Shown piece after piece: positions 25,083-33,951 of a stretch of DNA of 64,000 bases. This stretch comes from Pontimicrobium aquaticum. Its GTDB lineage: Bacteria > Bacteroidota > Bacteroidia > Flavobacteriales > Flavobacteriaceae. The stretch lies in NCBI RefSeq assembly GCF_005047595.1, contig NZ_SUPL01000008.1:62001-126000 (forward strand). The letters run 5' to 3'. Position numbers and translations under genes: made by a program. Position 1 is the first letter of the stretch. The number at the start of each line of letters is the position of its first letter. Under the pieces are notes generated by a model. The model was not told the DNA's origin, made no database searches, and saw only the letters and a program-made list of their open reading frames with translations.

Positions 25083-25797
25083 AAAGTTAAAAAGACTTGT
25101 AAAGGAATATAGGGAAAATAATAAAAAACAAACTTCCTTACTTAAAGAGCTAGAATGGGCTCATGTTTATCATGATAGTATTAGAGGGTTAAAATATATA
25201 GAGAGTTTGCCTATTAATATTGGCAGATGGGCAGGGAACTATTCTTTTTTTTATATTTTAAATAGAGTGCTCAAAGATTGTAGGCCAAAGAGAATTTTAG
25301 AAATGGGATTGGGTGAATCTTCAAAGTTTATCTCTACATATTTAAATTATTATTTGAAAGAATCAACTCATTTAATAATTGAGCAAGATTGTACTTGGGT
25401 AAAAACATTTGAATCTAGTTTTTTGCTGTCAAATAAATCTAAAATCGAAATATGTGAAATTATAGAGGTAAATATTCAGGGTAATAGTGTTAATATATAT
25501 AGGGATTTAGAACACAAGATTGAAAATAATTACGATTTTTATTTAGTTGATGGCCCTTTCGGAAGTCCTCGGTTTTCAAGATATGATATTGTCTCTATTG
25601 CAAAAAAAATAGACACGCACCACCAATTCATTATCTTATTAGATGATTTTGGTAGACAAGGAGAAAGAGATACATTTTATGAATTGTTGTCTGTCTTTAA
25701 ATCTAGAAAAATTAATGTTTTTCATCAAACTTATATTGGTCAAAAACAGGTGAAGATAATTGTAACCGAAGAATATAAATTTTGTTGTTCATTTTAA
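25072..25797 (+). CDS. putative SAM-dependent methyltransferase in the exporter operon
   Basis: A 241-residue soluble protein. RPKRILEMGLGESSKFISTY looks like a methyltransferase motif I with an acidic residue and glycine-rich turn, HLIIEQDCTWVKTFE like motif II, and YDFYLVDGPFG like motif IV. LLDDFGRQGERD is a second acidic block. I cannot place it in a named family with certainty. It overlaps wzt by 11 bp, so co-translation is likely. A role in methylating the growing or completed glycan is suggested by this position. Confidence 0.6.
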   Translation: MLIKKLKRLVKEYRENNKKQTSLLKELEWAHVYHDSIRGLKYIESLPINIGRWAGNYSFFYILNRVLKDCRPKRILEMGLGESSKFISTYLNYYLKESTHLIIEQDCTWVKTFESSFLLSNKSKIEICEIIEVNIQGNSVNIYRDLEHKIENNYDFYLVDGPFGSPRFSRYDIVSIAKKIDTHHQFIILLDDFGRQGERDTFYELLSVFKSRKINVFHQTYIGQKQVKIIVTEEYKFCCSF

Positions 25798-25807
25798 GAG
25801 ATAAGGT

Positions 25808-26716
25808 GTGTTATTCTCAATTTTAGTTGCGAATTATAATAATGGCCATTTTTTTAAGGATTGTTATAACAGTATCATACAGCAAACTCTTAATAACTGG
25901 GAAGTGATAATAGTTGATGATGCTTCTACGGACAATTCTATTGACGTCATTAAAGAGTTGATTAATGATGATAAGCGCTTTAAATTTTATCAAAACAAAA
26001 AAAACAAGGGCTGTGGTTTTACTAAAAGACGTTGCGCAGAACTTGCAAATGGAGAGCTGTTAGGCTTTCTTGATCCAGATGACGCTTTGAAACCGAATGC
26101 TTTGGAGGTGATGGTTTTAGCTCATAATAAATTTAAGAACGCCTCAATAATTACTTCTAGGTATGAGATTGTTGATTTACAACTTAATTTTTTAAAAGAA
26201 GGTGTTGTTGGCAGTAAGATTCCTAGTGGGAAATCATATCTTACTTTTGGGAAAGGTGCCTTAACTGCCTTTGCAACGTTTAAAAATGAAGCTTATAAAA
26301 AAACTAATGGAATAGATCCTTTAATGAAAAGAGCCATAGACCAAGATTTATATTATAAATTGGAGGAACAGGGAGAACATATATTTACAGATATGATATT
26401 GTACTTATATAGAATTCATGAAAATAGTATTTCTTGTAATGATAATTTATATAAAGCAAATTACTGGCACTTTTATGCTATTAACAAAGCTTATAAGCGT
26501 AGAAAAAAGTTAAAATTAGAAATAGATAATTTCTCTAAGAAGTATATGAGTAAATATCGTTCTAATTATTATTTAAGTCGATTTGAGAAACTAAAATTTT
26601 CAAAAAAACATCAAGCAAAGTTTTATTTTTTAGGAAAAGCTTTTTTTTCGAATCCATCACATAAATTTATACTTAAATTTAAAAGCTTCCTATTATTAAT
26701 CATCGGTAGAATATGA
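25808..26716 (+). CDS. GT2 glycosyltransferase
   Basis: A 302-residue GT-A transferase. It starts LFSILVANYNNGHFFKDC and continues with IIVDDASTDNS and the metal-binding FLDPDDAL. The C-terminal half is basic, with a final amphipathic or hydrophobic segment (KSFLLLIIGRI) that may tether it to the membrane. The GTG start is chosen because it places the nucleotide-binding strand at residue 3, as in its neighbours. Overlaps the next GT2 gene by 4 bp. Donor and acceptor are unknown. Confidence 0.85.
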   Translation: MLFSILVANYNNGHFFKDCYNSIIQQTLNNWEVIIVDDASTDNSIDVIKELINDDKRFKFYQNKKNKGCGFTKRRCAELANGELLGFLDPDDALKPNALEVMVLAHNKFKNASIITSRYEIVDLQLNFLKEGVVGSKIPSGKSYLTFGKGALTAFATFKNEAYKKTNGIDPLMKRAIDQDLYYKLEEQGEHIFTDMILYLYRIHENSISCNDNLYKANYWHFYAINKAYKRRKKLKLEIDNFSKKYMSKYRSNYYLSRFEKLKFSKKHQAKFYFLGKAFFSNPSHKFILKFKSFLLLIIGRI

Positions 26717-27738
26717 ATAAAAATTGTTTGATTTCCGTTGTTTTACCAGTTTATAATGTTGAAAAGTATGTTAGAGAAACAATAGACACTATATTAAATC
26801 AAACCATTCAAGATTTTGAAATTATTGTTATTGATGATTGTTCTACAGATAATACATTGCCTATTATTAAATCAATTAAAGACGATAGAATAAGAATAAT
26901 AGAAAAGCTAGCAAATAAAGGTTTGATAGATAGTTTAAATATTGGTTTTAAGGAAGCAAAAGGAAAGTTTATTGCAAGGATGGATGGTGATGATAAGAAT
27001 GCACCAAACCGATTTGAAAAACAGTTAAAAGTTCTTCAAGATAACCCAGCTATTAAAGCATGTGGTTGTTGGTTACAATGTTTTGGAACAAATACTAAAA
27101 TTATTAAACATAAAGAATTTCATGATGAAATAGTTGCTCAAATGTTGTTAAGTTGCCCTATGAGTATGGGCTCAGTTATGTTAGATAGAGAAGCTATAAT
27201 AAAATTTAAATTTGATGAAAATAAACTGCATGTAGAAGATTATGATTTTTGGTCAAGAGTAGCATGGTCAATTAAACTGTATAATATACAAGAGGTTCTT
27301 TATTATTATAGAGTTCATGAAACACAGGTATCAAATAAGTATAAATCAATTCAAGTAGAAGAAGATATTAATATAAAATTGTTTTTGTTTAAAAAGTTGA
27401 ACTATAATACTGAAATTTTTAGTGATGAATTATTAAAGAAAATATTGTTACTAAACCAATATATTACAATAAATGAATTTGGTAAGTTTAATGAATGGAT
27501 TAAGGAATTAATATTTTTAAATAGTGAAACTAAAATATTTTCTCAAAAGGAGTTTAAAGAGGTTTTAAATACAATAAAGGAAAAGTTATTTTTTTTAATA
27601 TACTTCACAAAAACATCTATAGGAATTAAAAAAATATGGAGAGTTAAATCTTTATTTAGGCTAGATTTCCAAGATGTACTTTGGATTCTTAATATTAAAG
27701 GAAGAGAAATAGGGAAAAAATATTTAAGGGATGAATAA
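26713..27738 (+). CDS. GT2 glycosyltransferase
   Basis: A 341-residue GT-A family 2 enzyme. LISVVLPVYNVEKYVRETID, IVIDDCSTDNT and FIARMDGDDKNAPNRF (DxD-like) are the sugar-nucleotide and metal sites. HVEDYDFWSRVAW, with its acidic base region, and the YYYRVHETQVS motif are those of the common flavobacterial GT2 group. Begins with ATGA overlapping the previous stop. It probably adds one sugar of the repeat unit in the cytoplasm. Confidence 0.86.
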   Translation: MNKNCLISVVLPVYNVEKYVRETIDTILNQTIQDFEIIVIDDCSTDNTLPIIKSIKDDRIRIIEKLANKGLIDSLNIGFKEAKGKFIARMDGDDKNAPNRFEKQLKVLQDNPAIKACGCWLQCFGTNTKIIKHKEFHDEIVAQMLLSCPMSMGSVMLDREAIIKFKFDENKLHVEDYDFWSRVAWSIKLYNIQEVLYYYRVHETQVSNKYKSIQVEEDINIKLFLFKKLNYNTEIFSDELLKKILLLNQYITINEFGKFNEWIKELIFLNSETKIFSQKEFKEVLNTIKEKLFFLIYFTKTSIGIKKIWRVKSLFRLDFQDVLWILNIKGREIGKKYLRDE

Positions 27739-27786
27739 AAGAAATCATTCTTTTCAAATATTTAACATTCTAAAAATATTTAAATA

Positions 27787-29058
27787 TTGGTTAATCAAAA
27801 GCGAAATATTATAAAACCCAAAGAGATAGTTTTTAAAATCGATGAGTTTCCACATGTCTCTGAAACTTTTATTGTAGCTCAAGTAGTTACAGCTATTAAA
27901 CTGGATTATGATGTTCAAATTATTGCAAAAAAAGTTTTAGGTGTTGAAAATAGTTTGCGCTCTAGCTTAGTTGATGAATATGATTTACGAAATAAGATTG
28001 TTCTTGAAGACTATAAAATACCACAAAATAAATTTGTACGCTTTTTTAAATGGATTTGCGTTCTAGCTCTCAATATTAAACATATTAAAAACATTTTAAA
28101 TTTTTATAAAGAGCAACCAAAATTTAGTTTCACATGGCTCTTTCAATGGGTTTTTTTTAAGCAATTTAACAATGCAGCATTTGTTCATATTCAATATGGA
28201 ACAAATTCTAAACCATTAGATGCTATAAAAAAAGCTGGAGGATTTAAGCCACCTATAATAGTAACTTTCCATGGTCATGATGCCTTTTTTCCAATTAATG
28301 GATATATTCCTAATAATGGGTATTACAATAATTTGTTTGAGGTTGCAGATTTAATAACTGCTAACACATCATATTTAGCAAATAAAATATTAGAATTAGG
28401 TTGTCCTAAAAATTTACTTTTCACTGTTCCTGTATCTGTGGATACCAACTTTTTTTATCCACCAACAAATAAAAAGAAATTAAAAGGATCTTTAAAACTA
28501 ATTACAGTTGGACGATTAAATAAAGTTAAAGGACATAAGTATTGCATTGAAGTTGTTCGTCAATTAAATAATCTCGGTTTAGATGTAACTTTAACCATAA
28601 TTGGAGAAGGTCCAGAAAGGAAGTTTTTAGAGAATCTTATTATAGATTACGGTATTGAGGATAAGGTTTTTCTGATTGGCAAGGAATCACCAATAGGAGT
28701 GCGTGAATTATTGTGGCAACATGACGTTTATTTGTTGACAGCTGTTCCTTTGCCAGATTCTAGACGGGAAACTCAGGGATTAGCTACTCTTGAAGCACAA
28801 GCTTGTGGTTTACCAGCTGTGGTTTTTGATTCTGGAGGTGTGAAATATACAGTTAAAGACAAATATTCTGGATTTGTTTGTAAGGAGTATGATGTCAAAA
28901 CTGTAATAGAAAAGATCGTAACTTTAATAAAAGACCCTAATTTAATTAATAAATTGGGTCATAATGCTGTTATATTTGTAAAGAACGAATTTTCCCAAGA
29001 AGTAATTAATGAAAGGTGGAAACTTATTTATGAAAGAATTATAAATAATGCGAAGTGA
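27787..29058 (+). CDS. GT4 glycosyltransferase (GT-B fold)
   Basis: A 423-residue GT-B enzyme. The N-domain has ETFIVAQVVTAIKL and VTFHGHDAFF, the C-domain has LITVGRLNKVKGHKY, IIGEGPERKFLENL and EAQACGLPAVVFDSGGVKY, the E-x7-E retaining signature. It resembles colanic-acid/amylovoran-type GT4 enzymes. No in-frame ATG fits; TTG at 27787 follows a 48 bp gap, one of the larger gaps in the run. Sugar unknown. Confidence 0.85.
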   Translation: MVNQKRNIIKPKEIVFKIDEFPHVSETFIVAQVVTAIKLDYDVQIIAKKVLGVENSLRSSLVDEYDLRNKIVLEDYKIPQNKFVRFFKWICVLALNIKHIKNILNFYKEQPKFSFTWLFQWVFFKQFNNAAFVHIQYGTNSKPLDAIKKAGGFKPPIIVTFHGHDAFFPINGYIPNNGYYNNLFEVADLITANTSYLANKILELGCPKNLLFTVPVSVDTNFFYPPTNKKKLKGSLKLITVGRLNKVKGHKYCIEVVRQLNNLGLDVTLTIIGEGPERKFLENLIIDYGIEDKVFLIGKESPIGVRELLWQHDVYLLTAVPLPDSRRETQGLATLEAQACGLPAVVFDSGGVKYTVKDKYSGFVCKEYDVKTVIEKIVTLIKDPNLINKLGHNAVIFVKNEFSQEVINERWKLIYERIINNAK

Positions 29059-29887
29059 TATTTTAATATCAATAATTATTCCTTGTTACAATGATGCAAA
29101 ATTCATTGAGCAGGCTATTGATTCTGCTATAAATCAAACACACACAAATAAAGAAATAATTGTTGTAGATGATGGTTCTAATAAGGATACTAAAGTTGTT
29201 TTAAAAAGTTTAGAGAGTAAAATAGATAAGCTAATTGCGCAAGAGAATTTAGGGCAAAGTACAGCAAGAAATAATGGTATTAAACAAGCTAATGGTAATT
29301 ATGTATTAGTGTTAGATAGTGACGATTATTTTGAGAATTCTTTTTGCCAAAAAGCCTTGGATATATTCAATAACGACTCAAATATAAAACTGGTAACCTG
29401 TTATGCTAATTTAGTGTTTGAAAAAAAGACTAATAATTATATTTATAAACCAAAAGGAGGTACAGTAGAGAGTTTTTTAACTTCAAATAGTGCATTGGGC
29501 TCAGCCATGTTTAAAAAGAATGATTGGAATAGTTGTGGAGGTTATGATGAAACCATGAGAAATGGTCTTGAAGATTGGGAGTTCTACATTCGTTTACTTA
29601 GCCGAGGAGGAAAAGCAGAAGTTATTAAAGAGCCATTATACAACTACCGAAAAAGAGAAAACACTACCACAGCTAAAGCTAACAAAGCTAAATACGATTT
29701 ACTTAAATTTATTTTTGCTAAGCATAAAGATTTAAATATTCGTTATTATGACAGTTTTATGAAGCAGTTAGTATCTAAAATTGAGAAAGAGGAAAAAGAA
29801 AAGTTTAAAAACAGAGAGCGAATAGAATTTAAAATAGGCGAATTAGTTTTAAAACCATTTAGATGGATAAAAGCAATATTTAGATGA
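29048..29887 (+). CDS. GT2 glycosyltransferase
   Basis: A 279-residue GT2 protein: ILISIIIPCYNDAKFIEQ, IVVDDGSNKDTK and VLVLDSDDYFE hold the nucleotide and metal sites, and LEDWEFYIRLLSRG the acceptor-side acidic residue. The last 20 residues are basic-hydrophobic (VLKPFRWIKAIFR), suiting a peripheral membrane protein. Its start overlaps the preceding GT4 gene by 11 bp and its stop overlaps the next by 4 bp. Confidence 0.86.
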   Translation: MRSDILISIIIPCYNDAKFIEQAIDSAINQTHTNKEIIVVDDGSNKDTKVVLKSLESKIDKLIAQENLGQSTARNNGIKQANGNYVLVLDSDDYFENSFCQKALDIFNNDSNIKLVTCYANLVFEKKTNNYIYKPKGGTVESFLTSNSALGSAMFKKNDWNSCGGYDETMRNGLEDWEFYIRLLSRGGKAEVIKEPLYNYRKRENTTTAKANKAKYDLLKFIFAKHKDLNIRYYDSFMKQLVSKIEKEEKEKFKNRERIEFKIGELVLKPFRWIKAIFR

Positions 29888-30822
29888 AAACCACCCCAAA
29901 AGTGTCTATTATAATGGCTACTTATAATAGGGCGCAATACATCATCGAGTCTTTAGAATCTATTATAAGTCAAACTTATAAAAACTGGGAATGTATTATT
30001 GTTGATGATGGTGGTACAGATAATACCGAAGACATTTTAGAGCCACTTTTAAATAAAGATAAAAGATTCAAGTATTTAAAAAGAACGTCAAAGTACCAAA
30101 AAGGTTTACCAGGAAGTAGAAACTATGGTTTAGACGAAGCTAAAGGAGATTATATTATATTTTTTGATGATGATGATATTGCGCATCCCCAAAATTTAGA
30201 AATCTGTGTACATGAACTATCAACTAAAGACATTTCTTTTTGTAGATACATTCGAAAAACATTTACAGGAGATTTTGATTATAATTTTGATTACTCAAAA
30301 GGCTATACCTCCTTTTATATTGATAAACGAGATATAAATAAAATACTGAAAAACGAACTTCAATTTAATTCGTGCGCAGTCATGTGGACTAAGGAGTGTT
30401 ATAGCACACATAGATATACGGAGCATTTAAAATACGCTGAAGAGTGGGAAGTGTATGCACGTATTTTAACTTCTGCCGATAAGGGCATTTCTATAAATAA
30501 AGCTCTTTATTATGGTAGAAAGCATGAGGTGTCTGTAACAGGAGATTTTGGTAATAGAAAAGAAAGTAGTTTAAAATCCTATGCTGATGCAATAGATTTA
30601 GTAATCCAAAACTTAAAGCAAAAAGATTTAATAACAGATGAAATATTGTGTTATTTTATTCAAATCTCATTGGATTATAAAAAGTATAACCTATACGAAA
30701 GAATTATTAGTACACTTAATTTAACCGCATTTGAAAAACTTAAGTGGAAAATATTTTACACGCAGTTACCATTGCGACTATACTTTTATAGGATTTATAA
30801 ATATAAACTAAAGAAAGCCTAG
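29884..30822 (+). CDS. GT2 glycosyltransferase
   Basis: A 312-residue GT2 enzyme with KVSIIMATYNRAQYIIESLE, IVDDGGTDNT and the metal-binding IIFFDDDDIAHPQN. The segment EHLKYAEEWEVYARIL provides the conserved acidic/Trp motif. The C-terminus is basic with a possible amphipathic helix. It overlaps its upstream neighbour by 4 bp and is followed after 4 bp by a GT-B gene. Confidence 0.86.
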   Translation: MKTTPKVSIIMATYNRAQYIIESLESIISQTYKNWECIIVDDGGTDNTEDILEPLLNKDKRFKYLKRTSKYQKGLPGSRNYGLDEAKGDYIIFFDDDDIAHPQNLEICVHELSTKDISFCRYIRKTFTGDFDYNFDYSKGYTSFYIDKRDINKILKNELQFNSCAVMWTKECYSTHRYTEHLKYAEEWEVYARILTSADKGISINKALYYGRKHEVSVTGDFGNRKESSLKSYADAIDLVIQNLKQKDLITDEILCYFIQISLDYKKYNLYERIISTLNLTAFEKLKWKIFYTQLPLRLYFYRIYKYKLKKA

Positions 30823-30826
30823 ATTA

Positions 30827-32032
30827 ATGAACTTTTTAGTAATAGCACAGGATTTAAGAGTTTCGGGTACTAGCGAAGGTATAGTGTCCCGTTCTTTTTT
30901 GGCTAAGCTAAGAATGGCTTATCCAAATGCTATTATTGACGTTTTATATTTAAAAATTCACACAGGCGAAGACGAATTAAATTTGCTTCCTGTAGATTCA
31001 ATCAATTCTCATAAAATTAGCTTAAAAGCACCATTCCATATTAAATGGTTAAATAGAGTTTCAACTAGATTGTTTAAAGTATCGAGTTATGACAATTATA
31101 TTCATAAATTATTTTCTAAGCATATAGCAAAAGTTGATTATAAAAAGTATAATCATGTGTTTGTACGTAGTTCTGGAGTTAATCATGAAACAATTTTAGC
31201 CTTAAAAAACTTGCCTATTCTAAAAAAGGCAATCTTAAATTTTCACGACCCTTATCCTTTTTTTTGGTACCCTGGATCAAATAGAAAGTTAACAGGAACT
31301 GAGGCTTGGAGACTTAAAAAAGTAAGATCAATTGTAAAAGGAGCTAAATCTTGTATCAGTCCATCAAAATTATTATCTAATGACTTAGAGCTATTATATG
31401 AATCAAATAAAAAATTACTTGTGTTACCGCATCAATATGATGGTTCCGTTTTTAGTTTAAAAGCAAAAATGGAAAGCCATGTAGATAAAAAGAAAGTAAC
31501 AATATCTTATCATGGTTCTGTACAATTTGGTAGAAATCTCGATGTTTTATTGGATTCTTATAAAGAGTTAGTTAATGAAAATGCTAAGATAAAAGCTAAT
31601 ACCGAAGTTTGTATTAGGTTAAAAACTAATGAGTTTGAAAGGTTCAGAAGTAAATATTTCAATCACGAAAACATTGTTATTTTAGAAAAAACCGATTTTT
31701 TAACATCCTCTTACGAGCAAATGTTTGAATCGGATATTATACTAATTTTAGAAAACGGACCTGAGATATCTAATATTTTAGTTGGCAAAGCACCATTTGT
31801 AGATACTTTAAAAAAACCAATTCTAATTTTAGCGCCAAAGGTAAGCGAGTTAAGAAGCATTGTGGAAAAAGAAAAATACATTGCTACATATTCCAATAAT
31901 GTGGAGATTAAGGAAAAACTTCAAAACCTTTTATTAGACAGGTTAAATTCTAATGAAGAATTATCAGTTTTTGGAAATTACTTTAGTGACGATAATTTTA
32001 AAAACCAACTTGAACAAATTCTAGAAAATTAG
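30827..32032 (+). CDS. GT-B type glycosyltransferase (GT4-like)
   Basis: A 401-residue protein with a GT-B layout. N-domain: FLVIAQDLRVSGTSEGIVSR and NFHDPYPFFWYPGS. C-domain: VTISYHGSVQFGRNLDVLLD and an acidic LVGKAPFVDTLKKPILILAP near the end. The E-x7-E motif is less clear than in its neighbours, so it is a divergent GT4-like member. It would act on a membrane-linked acceptor in the cytoplasm. Confidence 0.72.
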   Translation: MNFLVIAQDLRVSGTSEGIVSRSFLAKLRMAYPNAIIDVLYLKIHTGEDELNLLPVDSINSHKISLKAPFHIKWLNRVSTRLFKVSSYDNYIHKLFSKHIAKVDYKKYNHVFVRSSGVNHETILALKNLPILKKAILNFHDPYPFFWYPGSNRKLTGTEAWRLKKVRSIVKGAKSCISPSKLLSNDLELLYESNKKLLVLPHQYDGSVFSLKAKMESHVDKKKVTISYHGSVQFGRNLDVLLDSYKELVNENAKIKANTEVCIRLKTNEFERFRSKYFNHENIVILEKTDFLTSSYEQMFESDIILILENGPEISNILVGKAPFVDTLKKPILILAPKVSELRSIVEKEKYIATYSNNVEIKEKLQNLLLDRLNSNEELSVFGNYFSDDNFKNQLEQILEN

Positions 32033-32037
32033 ATGTT

Positions 32038-32946
32038 TTGATTTTTTCAATTTTAATTACAACATATAATCGCCTTAACGAGCTTAAGATTACCCTGCAA
32101 TCTTTAGAAGATTTTTACATAAGGAATGATGTTGAATTTATTATTTGTGTGGACGGTTCAACTGACGGAACTTATACGTTTTTAAAAGAAAACTATCCAA
32201 AAATTAAGTTGATTAATCACTCAAAATCAAAAGGCCTTATTGCTAGTAGAAATGAATTGTTAAGCTTAACAAAAGCAAAATATGCAATTTCACTAGATGA
32301 TGATGCCAATTTCCTGTCCGATAATGTTTTAGAGAGCATAGAAGCACTGTTTGAAAAACATCCAAAATGCGGACTACAAGCATTTAGTATTTACTGGGAT
32401 TTAGAAAAGCCCAAAAACACTTTAAAGCATGAAAAAGTAGAGCGTGTTAAAGGATTTGTTGGTTGCGGTCATGTATGGAATATGGAAGCTTGGAATTCGA
32501 TTCCAAATTATTCAGTTTGGTTTGTTTTTTATGGCGAAGAGGATTTTGCAGCATTTCAATTATTTAAAAAAGATTGGCACATATACTACAATCCGCAAGT
32601 TTTAGTACATCATCGAGTAAATATTAAGCAAAGGTCAACACAAAATGATTATGCCACCAGACTTCGTAGGTCGTTAAGATCTGGATGGTATCTATATTTT
32701 TTATTCTACCCAGTAAAATTGATACCAAGAAGAGTTTTATATACGTTATGGATTCAGTTAAAAACAAGAGTGTTTAAAGGAAATTTAAAAGCAGCTTTAG
32801 CTATAATCAAAGCTATTTTTGATGTATTGCTGAACATACATAAATTAATAAAAAATAGTAATCGATTATCTTCTAAAGAGTTTCAGGAATTCAGTAAATT
32901 GCCAAGTACAAAAATTTATTGGAAACCAAATAACTCCAATTCTTAA
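32038..32946 (+). CDS. GT2 glycosyltransferase
   Basis: A 302-residue GT2 with IFSILITTYNRLNELKITLQ, ICVDGSTDGT and YAISLDDDANFLSDN as the core motifs. WFVFYGEEDFAAFQLFKKD has the acidic catalytic-base region typical of rhamnosyl/galactofuranosyl-like GT2 enzymes. The C-terminus is long, basic and partly hydrophobic. The TTG start 5 bp after the previous stop gives the expected N-terminus. It is the last transferase before the neuB gene. Confidence 0.85.
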   Translation: MIFSILITTYNRLNELKITLQSLEDFYIRNDVEFIICVDGSTDGTYTFLKENYPKIKLINHSKSKGLIASRNELLSLTKAKYAISLDDDANFLSDNVLESIEALFEKHPKCGLQAFSIYWDLEKPKNTLKHEKVERVKGFVGCGHVWNMEAWNSIPNYSVWFVFYGEEDFAAFQLFKKDWHIYYNPQVLVHHRVNIKQRSTQNDYATRLRRSLRSGWYLYFLFYPVKLIPRRVLYTLWIQLKTRVFKGNLKAALAIIKAIFDVLLNIHKLIKNSNRLSSKEFQEFSKLPSTKIYWKPNNSNS

Positions 32947-32949
32947 AAG

Positions 32950-33951
32950 ATGAGTTTTATAATTGCTGAAATAGCGCAAGCGCACGATGGTAGTTTAGGA
33001 ACTGCACATGCATACATTGATGCATTGGCAAAAACAGGTATTCACGCCATAAAATTCCAAACCCATATAGCTGCTGCCGAAAGTAGCACTTATGAGCCTT
33101 TTAGAGTGAAGTTTTCTAAACAAGACGCAACACGTTTTGATTATTGGAAACGTATGGAATTTACTCTTGAACAGTGGAAGGATTTAAAACAACATTGTGA
33201 TGACGTTGGTTTAGAATTTATGAGTTCGCCTTTTAGTAACGCGGCTGTAGATTTACTTGAAGAAGTAGGCGTAAGTAGTTATAAAATTGGTTCCGGAGAA
33301 GTGACAAATTTTTTGTTGCTAGAAAAGATAGCTCAAGCAAAAAAACCTGTTATTCTTTCATCTGGGATGAGTTCTTTTGATGAGTTAGATGAAGCTGTAG
33401 ATTTTTTAAAATCTAAAAATGTGGCGTATTCCATTTTGCAATGTACCACCTCATATCCTACAAAACCAGAGCAATACGGATTTAATGTTATTAATGAACT
33501 TAAGGAACGCTATAATGTTCCTGTGGGTATTTCTGACCATTCAGCTAAAATAGAAACTTGCATCGCCGCAGCTGCTTTAGGGGCTGAAATATTTGAATTT
33601 CATGCGGTGTTTAATAGAGAACAATTTGGTCCAGATGCAACATCGTCCTTAACTATCGATGAAATTAAACAAGTGTCTAAATCAATAAAGAATATAGAAA
33701 AAGCATTACAGAACCCAGTTTCTAAAGACGATAATAGTGCTTTTAAAGACTTAAAAACCATTTTTGAAAAAACATTAGCTGTTAATAAAGATTTAGATAA
33801 AGGGCACATATTAAAGTTTTCAGATTTAGAAGCTAAAAAACCAGCTAAAAAAGGTATAGCTGCCAAGTTTTTTAATGATGTAATAGGTAAGTCTATTAAT
33901 AAAGATATTAAGCAATGGGAGTTTTTAACCGATGAAGATATCAATGAGTAA
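32950..33951 (+). CDS. neuB: N-acetylneuraminate (nonulosonate) synthase
   Basis: A 333-residue NeuB-family enzyme, condensing N-acetylmannosamine (or a related hexose) with phosphoenolpyruvate to a nine-carbon acid. The TIM-barrel part shows FIIAEIAQAHDGSLGTA, VSSYKIGSGEVTNFLLLEKI, VILSSGMSSFDELDEA, LQCTTSYPTKPEQYG and GISDHS. The C-terminal ~60 residues form the SAF (antifreeze-like) domain (KGHILKFSDLEAKKPAKKGI), which caps the active site of the partner subunit. Length is normal. neuC and neuA follow with overlaps. Because no Pse/Leg dehydratase-aminotransferase genes are present, N-acetylneuraminic acid is the likeliest product. Confidence 0.92.
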   Translation: MSFIIAEIAQAHDGSLGTAHAYIDALAKTGIHAIKFQTHIAAAESSTYEPFRVKFSKQDATRFDYWKRMEFTLEQWKDLKQHCDDVGLEFMSSPFSNAAVDLLEEVGVSSYKIGSGEVTNFLLLEKIAQAKKPVILSSGMSSFDELDEAVDFLKSKNVAYSILQCTTSYPTKPEQYGFNVINELKERYNVPVGISDHSAKIETCIAAAALGAEIFEFHAVFNREQFGPDATSSLTIDEIKQVSKSIKNIEKALQNPVSKDDNSAFKDLKTIFEKTLAVNKDLDKGHILKFSDLEAKKPAKKGIAAKFFNDVIGKSINKDIKQWEFLTDEDINE

